Shown: positions 46,005 to 58,108 of the stretch, in pieces
Numbering within the stretch: the first letter of the stretch is position 1
Layout of the letters: every line of letters begins with the position of its first letter
NCBI RefSeq assembly: GCF_021730395.1
Contig: NC_069367.1
Span: forward strand, 18,846,501 to 18,910,500
Origin: Mercenaria mercenaria
Taxonomy: Eukaryota; Mollusca; Bivalvia; Venerida; Veneridae
Length of the DNA stretch: 64,000 nt
Reading direction: 5' to 3'
The notes under the pieces: model-generated
Databases searched by the model: none
What the model was told of the DNA's origin: nothing
What the model saw: only the letters and a program-made list of their open reading frames with translations
Position numbers and translations under genes: made by a program

Positions 46005-47368
46005 AGCTCACCTGAGCATGAAATGCTCAAGGTGAGCTTTTGTGATCGCCCTGTGTCCGTCGTCATCAGTCGTCCATCCGTCGCCCATCCGTCGTCCGTC
46101 GTCAACAATTTGACTGTTAACACTCTAGAGGTCACAATTTTGGCCCAATCTTAATGAAACTTGGTCAGAATGTTACTCTCAATAAAATCTTGAACGAGTT
46201 CGATATTGGGTCATCTGGGGTCAAAAACTAGGTCACCAAGTCAAATCAAAGGAAAAGCTTGTTAACACTCTAGAGGTCACAGTTTTGGCCCAATCTTAAT
46301 GAAACTTGGTCAGAATGTTACCCTTAGTAAAATCTTGGATGAATTCGATATTGGGTCATCTGGGGTCAATAACTAGGTCACCGGGTCAAATCAAAGGAAA
46401 AGCTTGTTAACACTCTAGAGGTCACAGTTTTGGCCCAATCTTAATGAAACTTGGTCAGAATGTTATACTCAATAAAATCTTGGACAAGTTTGATATTGGG
46501 TCATCTGGGGTTAAAAACTAGGTCACCAGGTCAAATCAAAGGAAAAACTTGTTAACACTCTAGAGGTCACAATTTTGGCCCAATCTTAATGAAACTTGGT
46601 CAGAATGTTACCCTTAATAAAATCTTGGATGATTTCGATATTGGGTCATCTGGGTTCAGAAACTAGGTCACCAGGTCAAATCAAAGGAAAAGCTTGTTAA
46701 AAATGTAGAGGCCACATTTATAACTATATCTTCATGAAACTTGGTCAGAATGTTACTCATGATGATCTCAAAGTCCAATTTGAATCTGGGTCATGTAGGG
46801 TCAAAAACTAGGTCACCAGGTCAAATCAAAGGAAAAGCTAGTTAACACTCTAGAGGCCACATTTGTGATCATATCTTAATGAAACTTGGTCAGAATGTTG
46901 ATCTTGATGATCTATAGGTAATGTTCAAATCTGGGTCAGGTGGGGTCAAAAACTAGGTCACCGGGTCAAATCAAAGGAAAAGCTTGTTAACACTCTAGAG
47001 GCCACATTTATGACTGTATCTTTATGAAACTTAGTCAGAATGTTAATCTTGATGATCTTTAGGTAAAGTTCGAATCTGGGTCATGTCGGGTCAAAAACTA
47101 GGTCACTGGGTCAAATCAATGGAAAAGCTTGTTAACACTCTAGAGGCCACATTTATGACTGTATCTTCATGAAACTTAGTCAGAATGTTAGTCTTGATGA
47201 TCTTTAGGTCAAGTTCGAATCTGGGTCATATGGGATCAAAAACTAGGTCACCAGGTCAAATCAAAGGAAAGTTAGTTTACACTTTAGACCATATCTTAAT
47301 GAAACTATCTTGATGATCTTTAGGTCAATAGGTCAGGTGAGCGATACAGGGCCTTTATGGCCCTCTTG
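46005..47368 (+). mobile_element. Tandem-repeat element A2, complete ends
   Basis: AGCTCACCTGAGC / GCTCAAGGTGAGC palindrome, then GTCCGTCG microsatellite to about 46110. About eight units of about 145 bp follow, with GAAACTTGGTCAGAATGTTA, AAACTAGGTCACCAGGTC and GGAAAAGCTTGTTAACAC. The inverted start CAGGTGAGC is at 47334-47342. Hairpin GGGCCTTTATGGCCC, then TCTTG next to TT, end it. This is the clearest copy of the family here. Confidence 0.9.
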
Positions 47369-47663
47369 TTTATTTATTACTATCGGAATGTTTTTACTGT
47401 ATCGTCTGTAAATGGAAGCATCAATTGACTGATGTTTACCTTCAAGGGGCCTCAGTTTCTGCGCATGCGCACCCTGTAACTGGAATTCCCCTGCAGTTGA
47501 CAATCTCTTGTGTAAACATTGCATCGAAGTATTTAAAGTTAAAACAACCGGGATATTCAAATAAGGCCTAAATTAAAATTTTGTTTGTTTGCCACTTCCG
47601 CCCGACCCACTAGAAATGCGCCTGTCCAAAAAATTTTTTGACCAAAAAAGTATGATCTTTTTT

Positions 47664-48305
47664 ATCTCGACTATTCATAGAATAGTAGAGCTATTGGACT
47701 CGCCCATGCGTCGGCGTCCGCGTCGGCGTCGGCGTCCGCGTCCGCGTCCCGATTTGGTTAAGTTTTGTATGTAAGCTGGTATCTCAGCAACCACATGTGG
47801 GAATGGATTGAAACTTCACACACTTATTCACTGTGATAAACTGACTTACATTGCACAGGTCCCATAACTCTATTCTGCTTTTTTACAAAATTATGCCCCT
47901 TTTTCAACTTAGAAATTTTTGGTTAAGGTTTTGTATGTAAGCTGGTATCTCAGTAACCACTTGTGGGAATGGATTGAAACTTCACACACTTATTCACTGT
48001 GATAAACTGACTTACACTGCACAGGTCCCATAACTCTATTTTGCTTTTTTACAAAATTATGCCCCTTTTTCGACTTAGAAATTTTTGGTTAAGGTTTTGT
48101 ATGTAAGCTGGTATCTCAGTAACCACTTGTGGGAATGGATTGAAACTTCACACACTTATTCACTGTGATAAACTGACTTACATTGCACAGGTCCATAACT
48201 CTATTTTGCTTTTTTACAAAATTATGCCCCTTTTTCGACTTTCGTATTCATTCAGTCGACAAGGCTGTTGAATAGTCGAGCGTTGCTGTCCTCTGACAGC
48301 TCTTG
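47664..48305 (+). mobile_element. Tandem-repeat element K1, complete ends
   Basis: It starts ATCTCGACTATTCATAG with paired GAATAGTAGAG, then a GTCGGCGTCCGCGTC microsatellite. Three units of about 150 bp follow, with GTATGTAAGCTGGTATCTCAG, GGGAATGGATTGAAAC and CATAACTCTATT. The inverted start GAATAGTCGAG (48271-48281) is followed by the hairpin GCTGTC/GACAGC and TCTTG. Confidence 0.85.
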
Positions 48306-48308
48306 TTT

Positions 48309-49746
48309 AGCTGACCTGTCACGAAGTGACAAGGTGAGCTTTTGTGATCGCGCAGCGTCCGTCGTCCGTCCGTAAACTTTTCCTTGTGACATCTCTAGAG
48401 GTCACAGTTTTCATGAGATCTTTATGAAAATGGGTCAGAATGTTCATCTTGGTAAATTCTAGGCCAAGTTCGAAACTGGGTCACGTGCCGTCGAAAACTA
48501 GGTCAGTAGGTCTAAAAATAGAAAAACCTTGTGACCTCTCTAGAGGCCATAATTTTCAATGGATCTTCATGAAAATTAGTCAGAATGTTCACCTTGATGA
48601 TATCTAGGTCAAGTTCGAAACTGGGTCACGTGCCTTGAAAAACTAGGTCAGTAGGTCTAAAAATAGAAAAACCTTGTGACCTCTCTATAGGCCATATATT
48701 TCACAAGATCTTCATGAAAGTTGGTCAGAACGTTCACCTTGATGATATCTAGGTCAAGTTCGAAACTGGGTCACATGCCATCAAAAACTAGGTCAGTAGG
48801 TCAAATAATAGAAAAACCTTGTGACCTCTCTAAAGGCAATATTTTTCATGGGATCTGTATGAAAGACGGTCTGAATGTTCATCTTGATGATATCTAGGTC
48901 AAGTTCGAAACTGGGTCACGTGCGTTCGAAAACTAGGTCAGTAGGTCTAAAAGTAGAAAAACCTTGTGACCTTTCTAGAGGCCATATATTTCACGAGATC
49001 TTCATGAAAATTGGTCAGAACGTTCACCTTGATAATATCTAGGTCAAGTTTGAAACTGGGTCACGTGCGGTCAAAAACTAGGTCAGTAGGTCTAAAAATA
49101 GAAAAACCTTGTGACCTCTCTAGAGGCCATATTTTTGAATGGATCTCCATAAAAATTGGTCAGAATGTTCATCTTGATGATATCTAGGTCAAGTTTGAAA
49201 GTGGGTTACGTGCCCTCAAAAAGTAGGTCAGTAGGTCAAATAATGAAAAAACCTTGTGACCTCTCTAGAGGCCATGTTTTTCATGTAATCTGTATGTAAG
49301 TTGGTCTGAATGTTTATCTTGATGATATCTAGGCCAAGTTTGAAACTGGGTCAACTGCGATCAAAAACTAGGTCAGTAGATCATGAAATAGAAAAACCTT
49401 GTGACCTCTCTAGAGGCCATACCCTTGAATGGATCTTCATGAAAATTGGTCAGAATGTTCACCTTGATGATATCTAGATCAAGTTTGAAACTGGGTCACA
49501 TGCCTTAAAAAACTAGGTAAAAAAATAGAAAAACCTTGTGACCTCTCTAGAGACCATATTTTTCAATGGATCTTCATGAAAATTGGTCAGAATTTTATCT
49601 TGATAATATCTAGGTCAAGTTCAAAACTGGGTCACATGAGCTCAAAAACTAGGTCACTATGTCAAATAATAGAAAAAACAACATCATACTCAAAACTGGA
49701 TCATGTGGGAAGAGGTGAGCGATTTAGGACCATCATGGTCCTCTTG
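48309..49746 (+). mobile_element. Tandem-repeat element A3, immediately after K1
   Basis: The palindrome AGCTGACCTGTCACGAAG / GTGACAAGGTGAGC begins 3 bp after the end of K1, at its terminal TT. About nine units of about 140 bp follow, with AAACTAGGTCAGTAGGTC and CTTGTGACCTCTCTAGAGG. The end is AGGTGAGCG, hairpin AGGACCATCATGGTCCT and TCTTG. Confidence 0.9.
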
Positions 49747-52083
49747 TTTTTATTTCTGTCCATTAAATATTCTTTTTGTCATGTATCTTCTTGTTGAATT
49801 TGCAGTCTGGATCATGCTTTAAATAGAAATGAGAGCGTCGTTGATTGCGGAAAGAATGATGTCAATCAAGATGTCCCGACGTAATCTAATCGTGCCACCG
49901 ATTATTTACTGTATCTCGCACACGCGTAGATGTCGATAAAATCTGCGGAGACCGATTAATTCTTCCATTTTTCCCACCATGTATCCAACTGGAACGTGGC
50001 GTTTTAATGCACTGACCTAGAACTCATGAATATTCCATGTGTTTCCGTAATTAATTTTCAGTAAATGAATTAAATAACGATAATCATTTAATTTATTAAT
50101 TGATATCGCATGCGCAGATCCATCTCGTTGTTGTAAGAAGAAGTCCTCTGTATTACCATAACATTTCGTATTTCACGATGGGAAAATTGTCACGCATTAA
50201 TATCGTGATTTTCGTTCAATTTCATGAAAAACTTCTCTACTACTTAACATTAATATTCTTCTTCATGCCAAAATGCTATAAAAATATTTTATACTTCTTC
50301 GTTCATGCATAATAGTTCTGCAAAATCGTTCTACGAAATGTCAACAGTAAAATTTTCGCTAGTAGGACAAGACTTAGTGTTTTATTCAATAAACGGACAT
50401 TTCAAGAAACTGTCACCTGTACGCGAAAAAAGATACAGGTAATATGGATACAATTACATTACATAGAATTAATATTGATGGTCTGAGCAGAATTCAAACC
50501 CATGCTGACGTGCGTAAAAGCTGGAGAGCTTACCACTACGCCAGCATGCCATTGGTAGACAAATTTATATAGACATTTTCGGACAATAATTTCATATACT
50601 TGTAATGGCAGTTTTGCATACGCACCAAAAGTGAACAGGGAAAAGAAATAGAATGCATTGCAGCTAACGAGAGTTCCAGAATGAAAACGAAGCTGAAACG
50701 AAAACGTGCTTGAATTGAGAACAAATTCTCTGTATGGAGATTACTTTTCCCTAAAACGAGTCGAATTTTTCTTTGCCCATACAAATACAATGTAGTAAAA
50801 CAATTGTACAGAATCCTTGTGATTCGCATGTTTATAAATCACATGTACCCATTTCATTATCCGGCGGCGACGTAGTGCCTTTGTATCAGTAACATATCAT
50901 CGTCATCCATAGACACAGGAATTTCTTTCATATATTTGTGAGGGCACTAGCCCATTCCAAAACGTTCTTTTAAAGAAAATATATAAGTCGCTAGGAAACC
51001 TCGTATCATAATGATCCCTGACAGTCCTCTATTAAACAGTTTACTTACTGACTGCAGTTTTTACCCTCGTTTTCTTTGCAAAGGTATGGCACGAAATTGC
51101 TAGCCCAACATGTATTTAAGCTGTTGCGCACGTGTTTTGTCTGTTTTTCTGCCGAATTGTTTGGTTAGATTGCCAAAATCAAGGATCAATAAGGATATAA
51201 ATCAGTGCAATGCTAATTCTAAAGATCGCGAAAGTCCTTTTTATTTGAATATTTACACAAAGAAAACATATTTCCATGATCATTGAAAAAACATAAATTG
51301 AATTGCAGGGTGAACTCTTCTGTTAGTTTGTCGTCAGATTCAAGAAAATGGTAGGTATGTTATACTTTAACTGTTATCCTGATCATTATGATATCTAGCA
51401 TTCCATCTTTCATGTATATTCGTATATTTCAGTTTATACATGAAATACCTTAACCGGTCACACAGGTATACGCGTGACAAATGGTTGACCCGATCAAATG
51501 GGCATGGGTCAAACATATATTTAGAAGGAGGCTAATAATAACTATGTCCTCGTGTCTAGACAGTTAAAGGTCACGTAGCCGTTATAAAACCCATATACCA
51601 CGGTATTGTGGCGCGCACTGTTAGGTAGATACTTGTAGAGTATACACGTTATTTTCCAGCCACCAATTTTGCATCAGGGTGTGCTGTATTGAAAGACATT
51701 TGGGACTATTTTTACCTATTTTAACTTGTATATACGTAAATACAGAGAGAGGCTAACGCGTGTGATTATTTCTGCACATTTTAGTTAACAATCAATACAT
51801 TATATAAAGCTGACAGTGTGTTTGTTTATTTTCCATCTCTTCTCGTTTCACATGAGTTCTTGATTACCCACCAAAGACACAACGCGAAGGAACGATATTC
51901 TAAACGATCACGTAACACCAGCCGTAGGGTAATAGGTAGCCCTGCAACTTTTTTTTACTTTAAATCACCACTGACAAATTCAGCTGTTTTATGATGTTGT
52001 AAAAAAAGATGAGACTTGCGAAATACTTGTTATCGTTTCCGAAGCATATCTGTCTTATTAACTGTTAGTCTTTAAGTACAAAT
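49747..52083. other. Unique sequence, no supported gene
   Basis: No repeat family was recognised. A segment 51311-51349 has an acceptor-like GAATTGCAG before it and ATG/GTAGGTATG at its end, like a first coding exon that breaks right after the start codon. Nothing supports it further. A tRNA-like relic lies at 50479-50549. Confidence 0.35.
50479..50549 (-). repeat. tRNA-like relic
   Basis: The minus strand has GCTGGCGTAGTGGTAAGC (A box) and ATGGGTTTGAATTCTGC (B box). The cloverleaf is imperfect. Confidence 0.5.
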
Positions 52084-52159
52084 CGAGGGCTTGGCCAAAA
52101 ACTATTGTATCTTGTTCTTTATTTATATACACTTACAATAGTTATGCACCAAGCCCTCG
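52084..52159. repeat. Compact two-stem hairpin
   Basis: The outer stem CGAGGGCTTGG/CCAAGCCCTCG (11 bp) and inner stem AACTATTGTA/TACAATAGTT (10 bp) are separated by a symmetric 5-nt internal loop. A 24-nt loop caps it. The 76-nt length is in the range of a microRNA precursor, but it may equally be a small MITE. Confidence 0.6.
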
Positions 52160-52534
52160 AAATGTAGTATGTGACCAAAATGATCAGTGTGTTATTTTTG
52201 CATCTTAGCATTTTTAAAAGTGTTTGAAAACATGTTTACTAAAACATGTACTGCGTGATATCATTATTCTAAAAACTCGTGACTAATTTTCGATAAATCG
52301 TGTTCAAAGAAATGACAAGCCTTGTTTGCGTCGGGACATGCCAATGATACATGTATGTTTTAAAATAAAAATGCCCTTGACTAAACAGGATTTTTCCAAA
52401 ACCATATTGCTAGATCCATATATATATCGTCTAAGTATACATTTTTGTAAGTAGACTTTTCGAATATTTGGTTGAACGTGGGCGCAAGTTGTAAAGAGCC
52501 AGTCTTAACGAATAAAAACACGTAAATATCTGCC

Positions 52535-52796
52535 CATTTTATACGTCATAATGGATTTCCAAATGGAACGGGAAGCAGACGTTTTTTCAATTATTTTGGT
52601 ATTGTCCACGAGTTTACAGAAAATTTAGTATTTGCGTTATAAATTTGTATTAAATATTGGACCATCTTATACGCCATAATGGATTTCCAAATGAAACGGG
52701 AAGCTGACGTTTCTTCAGTTATTTTGGTGGGAAAACTGCACGTGCCTTCCATGATGGCCGTGTGTTTACAGAAAATTTAGTATAATGCGTTATATA
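52535..52796 (+). repeat. Imperfect ~125-bp direct duplication
   Basis: Two units (about 52538-52650 and 52663-52795) share TAATGGATTTCCAAATG, AACGGGAAGC.GACGTTT and TTTACAGAAAATTTAGTAT. The second ends at the TA used by the Tc1-like element. Confidence 0.7.
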
Positions 52797-52841
52797 CTGA
52801 CGAGATAAAGAAACGCCTCATTGAAATTTGGCGTTATTTTT

Positions 52842-54738
52842 AGCCCACCATCATCAGATGGTGGGCTATTAAAATCACTCTGCGTCCGTGGTCCGTCCGT
52901 CCGTCATTCCGTCCGTCCGTCAGTCCGTCCGTCCATCCGTCCGTCCGTCCGTTAACAATTTCTCGTTATCGCATCTCCTCAAAAACTACTGGGGGGATTT
53001 TGACCAAACTTTGTCAGAATGATGTATTGGTACCCTAGTTGTGTCCCCCTGAAAATCAGACTGGTTCAACAATTTATGAGTGAGTTATGGCCCTTTGTTT
53101 ATTTCTATAATTTACATAGATTTATATAGGGAAAAACTTTGAAAACCTTCTTGTCCAAAACCACAGAGCCTAGGGCTTTGATATTTGGTATGAAGTATTA
53201 TCTAGTGGTCCTCTACCAAGATGATTCAAATTATTTCTCTGGGGTCAAATATGGCCCCGCCCTGGGGGTCACATGGTTTATATAGACTTGTATAGAGAAA
53301 AACTTTGAAAAACCTCTTGTCCAAAACTACAGGGCCTAGGGCTTTGATATTTTGTATGTGACATCATCTAGTGGTCTTCAGCTAAGATTGTTCAAATTTT
53401 ACCCCTAGGGTCAAATATGGCCCCACCCTGGGGGTCATATGGTTTACATAGACTTACATAGGAAAAAACTTTGAAAATCTTCTTGTCAAACCACAAAGCC
53501 TAGGGCTTTGATACATGTAATGTAGCATCATCTAGTGGTTCTCTACCAAGTTTGTTCAAATTATCCCCCTAGGGTCAAATATGGCCCCGCCCCGGGGGTC
53601 ACATGGTTCATATAGACTTATATAGGGAAAAGCTTTTAAAATCTTCTTGTCAGTAATTACAACATTCAAATTTGGACATGTATATTTTTGAGTGGCAAGA
53701 TGAACCTTGACATGAGTTGACCTTGATTTTGACCTAGTGACCTACTTTCACATTTCTGTAGCTACAGCCTTCAAATTTGGACCACTTGCATAGTTTTGTG
53801 CACTTGAAAAAACTTTGACCTTGATTTTGACCTAGTGACCTACTTTCACATTTTTGAAGGTACAGGTATCAAATTTGGACCATATGCATAGTTCCGTGTT
53901 TCAAAATGAAATTTGACATTGATTTTGACCTAGTGACCTACTTTCACATTTTTGAAGGTACAGTCTTCAAATTTGGACCACATGCATAGTTTTGTGTTCC
54001 GAAATGAAATTTGACCTTGATTTTGACCCAGTGACCTACTTTCTCATTTCTCAAGCTACAGCCTTCAAATTTGGACCACATGCATGGTTTTATGTACCGA
54101 AACAAACTTTGACCTTTACATTGACCTAGTGACCTACTTTCACATTTTTGAAGGTACAAGCTTCAAATTTGGACCACATGCATAGTTCTGTATTCTGAAA
54201 TAAAATTTAACCTTGATTTTGACCTAGTGACCTATATTCACATTTCTCAAGCTACAGCCTTCAAATTTGGACCACATGCATAGTTTTGTGTACCGAAATG
54301 AACTTTGACCTTAAGATTGACCTAGTGACCTACTTTCACATTTCTGTAGCTACAGGCTTCAAATTTAGACCACATGCATAGGATTGTGTACCAAAACAAA
54401 CTGACCTTGACATTGACCTAGTGACCTACTTTCACATTTTTGAAGGTACAGGCTTCAGATTTGGACCACATGCATAGATTTGTGTTCTGAAGTGAAATTT
54501 GACCCTTGATTTTGACCTAGTGACCTACTTACACATTTCTGTAGCTACAGGCTTCAAATTTGGACCACTTGCATAGTTTTGTGTACCAAATTAAACTTTG
54601 ACCTTAAGATTGATCTAGTGACCTACTTTCACATTTCTCAAGCTACAGCTTTCGAATTTGGACCACATGCACAGTGTTGTGTACGGAAATGAAATTTGAC
54701 CTTGAGCTAGTCAGTAAGTCTTGAAATTTGATCTCTTG
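52842..54738 (+). mobile_element. Tandem-repeat element L (two unit types)
   Basis: The palindrome AGCCCACCATCATC / GATGGTGGGCT is followed by a long (GTCC)n run (52890-52950). Units of about 170 bp with AAACTTTGAAAA.C.TCTTGTC and GGCCTAGGGCTTTGATAT fill 52970-53650. Units of about 123 bp with GTGACCTACTTTCACATTT and TTCAAATTTGGACCACATGC fill the rest to 54720. The end is CTCTTG next to TT, but the inverted start and hairpin are not visible, so the 3' end is probably altered. Confidence 0.8.
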
Positions 54739-54991
54739 TTTTCCTAACGCTTTTAATTGTTGTGAAATGTAGTAAATCTACATGTACTCTGACCGACAAA
54801 CACAGTGAACAAAAACTCGCGCGATTTCATTCAGCCATTTGTTCACTTCATGTACCTGGTTATGATTTCCTCGTGCAGTCCGTGCATGTAAACCATGTGG
54901 TTTGATTGAACGATTTTTGCACATGTACATGTGTAATACGACACACAACCATATTTTCAGCTATTCTCTGAAAAAAACATTAGTTTTCGTA

Positions 54992-55695
54992 ATGCCGAGG
55001 CTGAATTCTGAATAGAGGGCTCAGGTTTTGGCTATGCTTGAATGTGGGCGAACGCAGGAACAAGTTGCTAGACGTTTTAACGTCTCTCATTCGACAATTG
55101 TGCGTCTTATTCGACGTGTTAGAGACACCGGAACGTCTATCGATAGACCACGTTCAGGTAGACCGCGTGTAACGTCTATAGACGACGCCATGAACGCTAC
55201 GCAAACAATTGCGTTTTGGAGCACAATCGTTACGGTGGAGGTGGAGTAATAGTGTGGGCAGCAATCAACCATAGGTTTAAGTCCCAACTCGTCGTTTGCC
55301 AAGGTAATCTCACAGCCAGGCGTTACATTGACCAGATATTACGTCATGTAGTTGTCCCTTTATTCCGTCAACGTCAAGGATTAATCTATCAGCACGACAA
55401 CGCGCGACCTCACGTTGCACGCGTCACCAGGGACTTTCTACAGGCTAGAAACATTAATGTTTTACCTTGGCCGGCGTGTTCACCGGACTGCAATCCGATT
55501 GAACACGCGTGGGATTATCTCGGACGGCGGTTACGCCAACGTCAACCCCAGCCAGCAAACGTCCGGGAACAAGTAGCAGCGCTGCACCAGGAGTGGGCCA
55601 GAATCCCACGATATCTGTTACGCAACTGGTGCGGCTCTATGAGGCGTCGCCTTGCTGCTGTGGTTGCTAGCAGAGGTGGCCACACGCGCTACTGA
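54992..55695 (+). pseudogene. Tc1-family transposase, internally deleted
   Basis: The likely start is MPRLNSE, with a TAG at codon 8. An N-terminal paired-type HTH follows (QVLAMLECGRTQEQVARRF, STIVRLIRRVRDTG) and the basic linker RPRSGRPRVTS. The catalytic half resumes in another frame with YGGGGVIVWAAI, YQHDNARPH (second Asp) and, 34 residues on, CSPDCNPIEHAWD (Glu). The stretch between, about 100 residues with the first catalytic Asp, is missing. Normal Tc1 proteins are about 340 residues; this remnant is about 230. It cannot cut DNA but keeps the DNA-binding part. Confidence 0.85.
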
Positions 55696-55897
55696 TTTTT
55701 CTAATGCAATTTCTCCGAATGGGCTATTAAAATTCAAGATTTAAGCTTAATGCGACAATGAAATGATTTCTTATTGACCATAAATTCTTGTAAAGCATCT
55801 AATTTGCGAATGGAATTGTTCTTTTCTAATTTTGAATCACGATTAACGAAAAATTGTATACCGAGTTTGAATGAGGCGTTTCTTTATCTCGTCAATG

Positions 55898-56380
55898 TAT
55901 TTTCGTGTCAGCAGTCATGTTCAAATGTTATGGAATGGTAAACAACATGTTCTAGATCTACAACCAAATGAAAATACATGCTTCAGAGCTTGAATCTATT
56001 TTGTTTCTGTAGGCCAGCGGCCTTTTCTGAAATAGTTGAGTATATATTTTTCATTCGAGTTCTTAATATTTCATCGATGTGTTCAGCATCCAAAAAGAAA
56101 GGATGTTAATGTTAAACAGCAACAGGCTAATAACGATTCTGCAAGGCTATTCCTACGGGACTGTAAGAATAGCCACTTCCATAGCTAAATCTAGCTAGAA
56201 GTACTTAGCCTCAGGTTACCAATTATCAACCAAATATTATAACTTTCTTGATTAATTATTTGATATTGGAGCATAAGAGGTTGCAGGTAGCTATGTACAA
56301 TGTAGACCTCAATGCATCATGAAAATAGAAAAACCTTATATATTGTGCTGCTGTGTAATTGTGAGTAAATGTACAAAATC
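55898..56380. other. Unassigned sequence
   Basis: AT-rich, no supported gene or repeat. Confidence 0.35.
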
Positions 56381-56384
56381 CAGG

Positions 56385-56990
56385 GCTAGAAAGAGGAAGC
56401 CCATGCCTCCACCCCCCCTCTCCCCTCCTCAGTTTGCTGAGAAGTGACCTATACTCATCAAAGTTGCATCCAACTATTTTGGCAAAGGATTAATATTTTC
56501 TCAAAATTGAGACCCAAAAGTGCACCAGAGGCCTCCATTTCATACCTATATTTCAAAATTGTTAAAGGAATTGAATTCCACACAGAACTCAGGATTGCCA
56601 TGGCAACTGAAAGGAAAAAGTTAAAAAATCTTCTTGTCCAAAACTGCAAGGCATAGAGCCTTGATATTTGGTGTGTGACATCATCGAATGGTCCTCTATG
56701 AACATTGTTCAATTATGCCCGTGTTGAAAAGAGGCCCCAACCTGAGGGTCCGAAGTTTTACAATAGACTTGTATAGGAAAAAAACCTTTAAAAATCTTCT
56801 TGTCTGAAACCACAAAACCTGGGCCTTCCATATTTGGTATGTAGCATTGCCTTGTGATCCTCTACCAAGACTTTTCAAATTATTACCCTGGGGTGAAAAG
56901 AGGCCCCGCTCCGGGGATCCCAAAATTTACAAAGACTTGTATTGGGAAAAAACTAAAAATCTTCTTGTCTGAAACTGCAAGGCCTAGGCT
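56385..56990 (+). mobile_element. Fragments: inverted copy of the 4015-4560 repeat joined to M-type units
   Basis: 56390-56560 matches the reverse complement of the end of the 4015-4560 repeat (GCTGAGAAGTGA, ACTCATCAAAGT, GTGCACCAGAGG). 56560-56990 matches element M2 near 60080 (GAATTGAATTCCA, GATTGCCATGGCAACTGAAAG, CTTCTTGTC). No ends are present. Confidence 0.6.
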
Positions 56991-56994
56991 TTTT

Positions 56995-57847
56995 AGCTCA
57001 CCTGTCACATAGTGACAAGGTGAGCTTTTGTGATCACACTTCGTCCGTCGTCAGTATATCCTTGCGTCCATGCGTCAACAGTTTCTTGTCTGCACGATAG
57101 TGGTTTCATTTATGATTTTATTTTAACCAAACTTGCATACAACTTGTATCACCATAAGATCTCGGTTCCTTTCTTGAACTGGCCAGATCCCATTATTGGT
57201 TCCAGAGTTATGGCCCCTGAAAGGGCCAAAATTAGCTATTTTGACTTTGTCTGCACAATAGCAGCTTTATTTATGATTTGATTTTAACCAAAGTGGCACA
57301 CAACTTATATAAGATTTTGGTTCCTTTCTTAAACTGGCCAGATTCCATTATGGGTTCCAGAGTGATGGCCCCTGAAAGGGCTAGAATTAGCTTTTTTGAA
57401 CTTGTCTGCACAATAGCAGCTTCATTTATGATTTGAATTTAATCAAACTTGCACAAAACTTGTGTCACCATAAGATCTTGGTTCCTTTCTTGAACCGGCC
57501 AGATCCCATAATGGGTTCCAGAGTTATGGCCCCTGAAAGGGCCAAAATTAGCTATTTTGATCTTGTCTGCACAATAGCAGCTTCATTTATGATTTGATTT
57601 TAACCAAACTTGCACACAACTTGTATGACCACAAGATCTTGGTTCCTTTTTAAAACTGGCCAGATTCCATCATGGGTTCCAGAGTTATGGCCCCTTAAAG
57701 GTCCAAAATTGGCTATTTTGGCTTTTGCAGCCATATAGAGACTTCATTTATGGTTTTATTTGATACAAACTTCTAAAATATCTTCAACAACAATAAATCT
57801 TGGATTCCATGACAAATCAGATCCAATCGTAGGTTCCAGAGTTATTT
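56995..57847 (+). mobile_element. Tandem-repeat element D2, 3'-truncated
   Basis: AGCTCACCTGTCACATAG / GTGACAAGGTGAGC palindrome, then CGTCCGTCGTC. Five units of about 155 bp follow, with CTGCACAATAGCAGCTT, AACTTGCACACAACTTGTA and GGTTCCAGAGTTATGGCCCC. It stops without hairpin or TCTTG. Confidence 0.8.
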
Positions 57848-58108
57848 TATATCTGATTACCTCCCCTGATTGTAATCAAAATGGATTTATCAGTAAGTAC
57901 TTATAGGACTTATTTGAAATTTCATTATTGTCATTAGTTGGACTGAGCCAATCAGGGTAGATAACTGTGGACTGATTTTATGTCAAATTACCTCCCTTTA
58001 TTTCAAATTAAAATGGGTATATCTCCATAAGTAATGAAGATCAGAAATTTCATTTATGTCAACAGATTTATTTGGCAGATCCTTCTTTTGTTCACTTACA
58101 ATAATTAA
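57848..58108. repeat. Sequence with ATTACCTCCC direct repeat
   Basis: GATTACCTCCCCTGATTG (57855) and AAATTACCTCCCTTTATTTC (57986) head two similar stretches of about 130 bp. The family is unknown. Confidence 0.4.

Larger units (their letters stand above)
52797..55897 (+). mobile_element. Tc1-type transposon, interrupted and internally deleted
   Basis: The inverted ends share TGACGAGATAAAGAAACGCC and TCATT, flanked by TA (52795-52796 and 55898-55899). It carries a Tc1-family transposase (54992-55695). Element L (52842-54738) is inserted just inside the left end. The ends are well preserved. Confidence 0.85.

Noticed and set aside
45830-46135. 101-codon minus-strand frame
   Set aside because: It runs through a tRNA-like relic and the microsatellite start of element A2. 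A similar short frame arises from A4 at 57998-58198.
53944-54159. Minus-strand frame with internal repeats
   Set aside because: The repeats are the 123-bp units of element L read in one frame.
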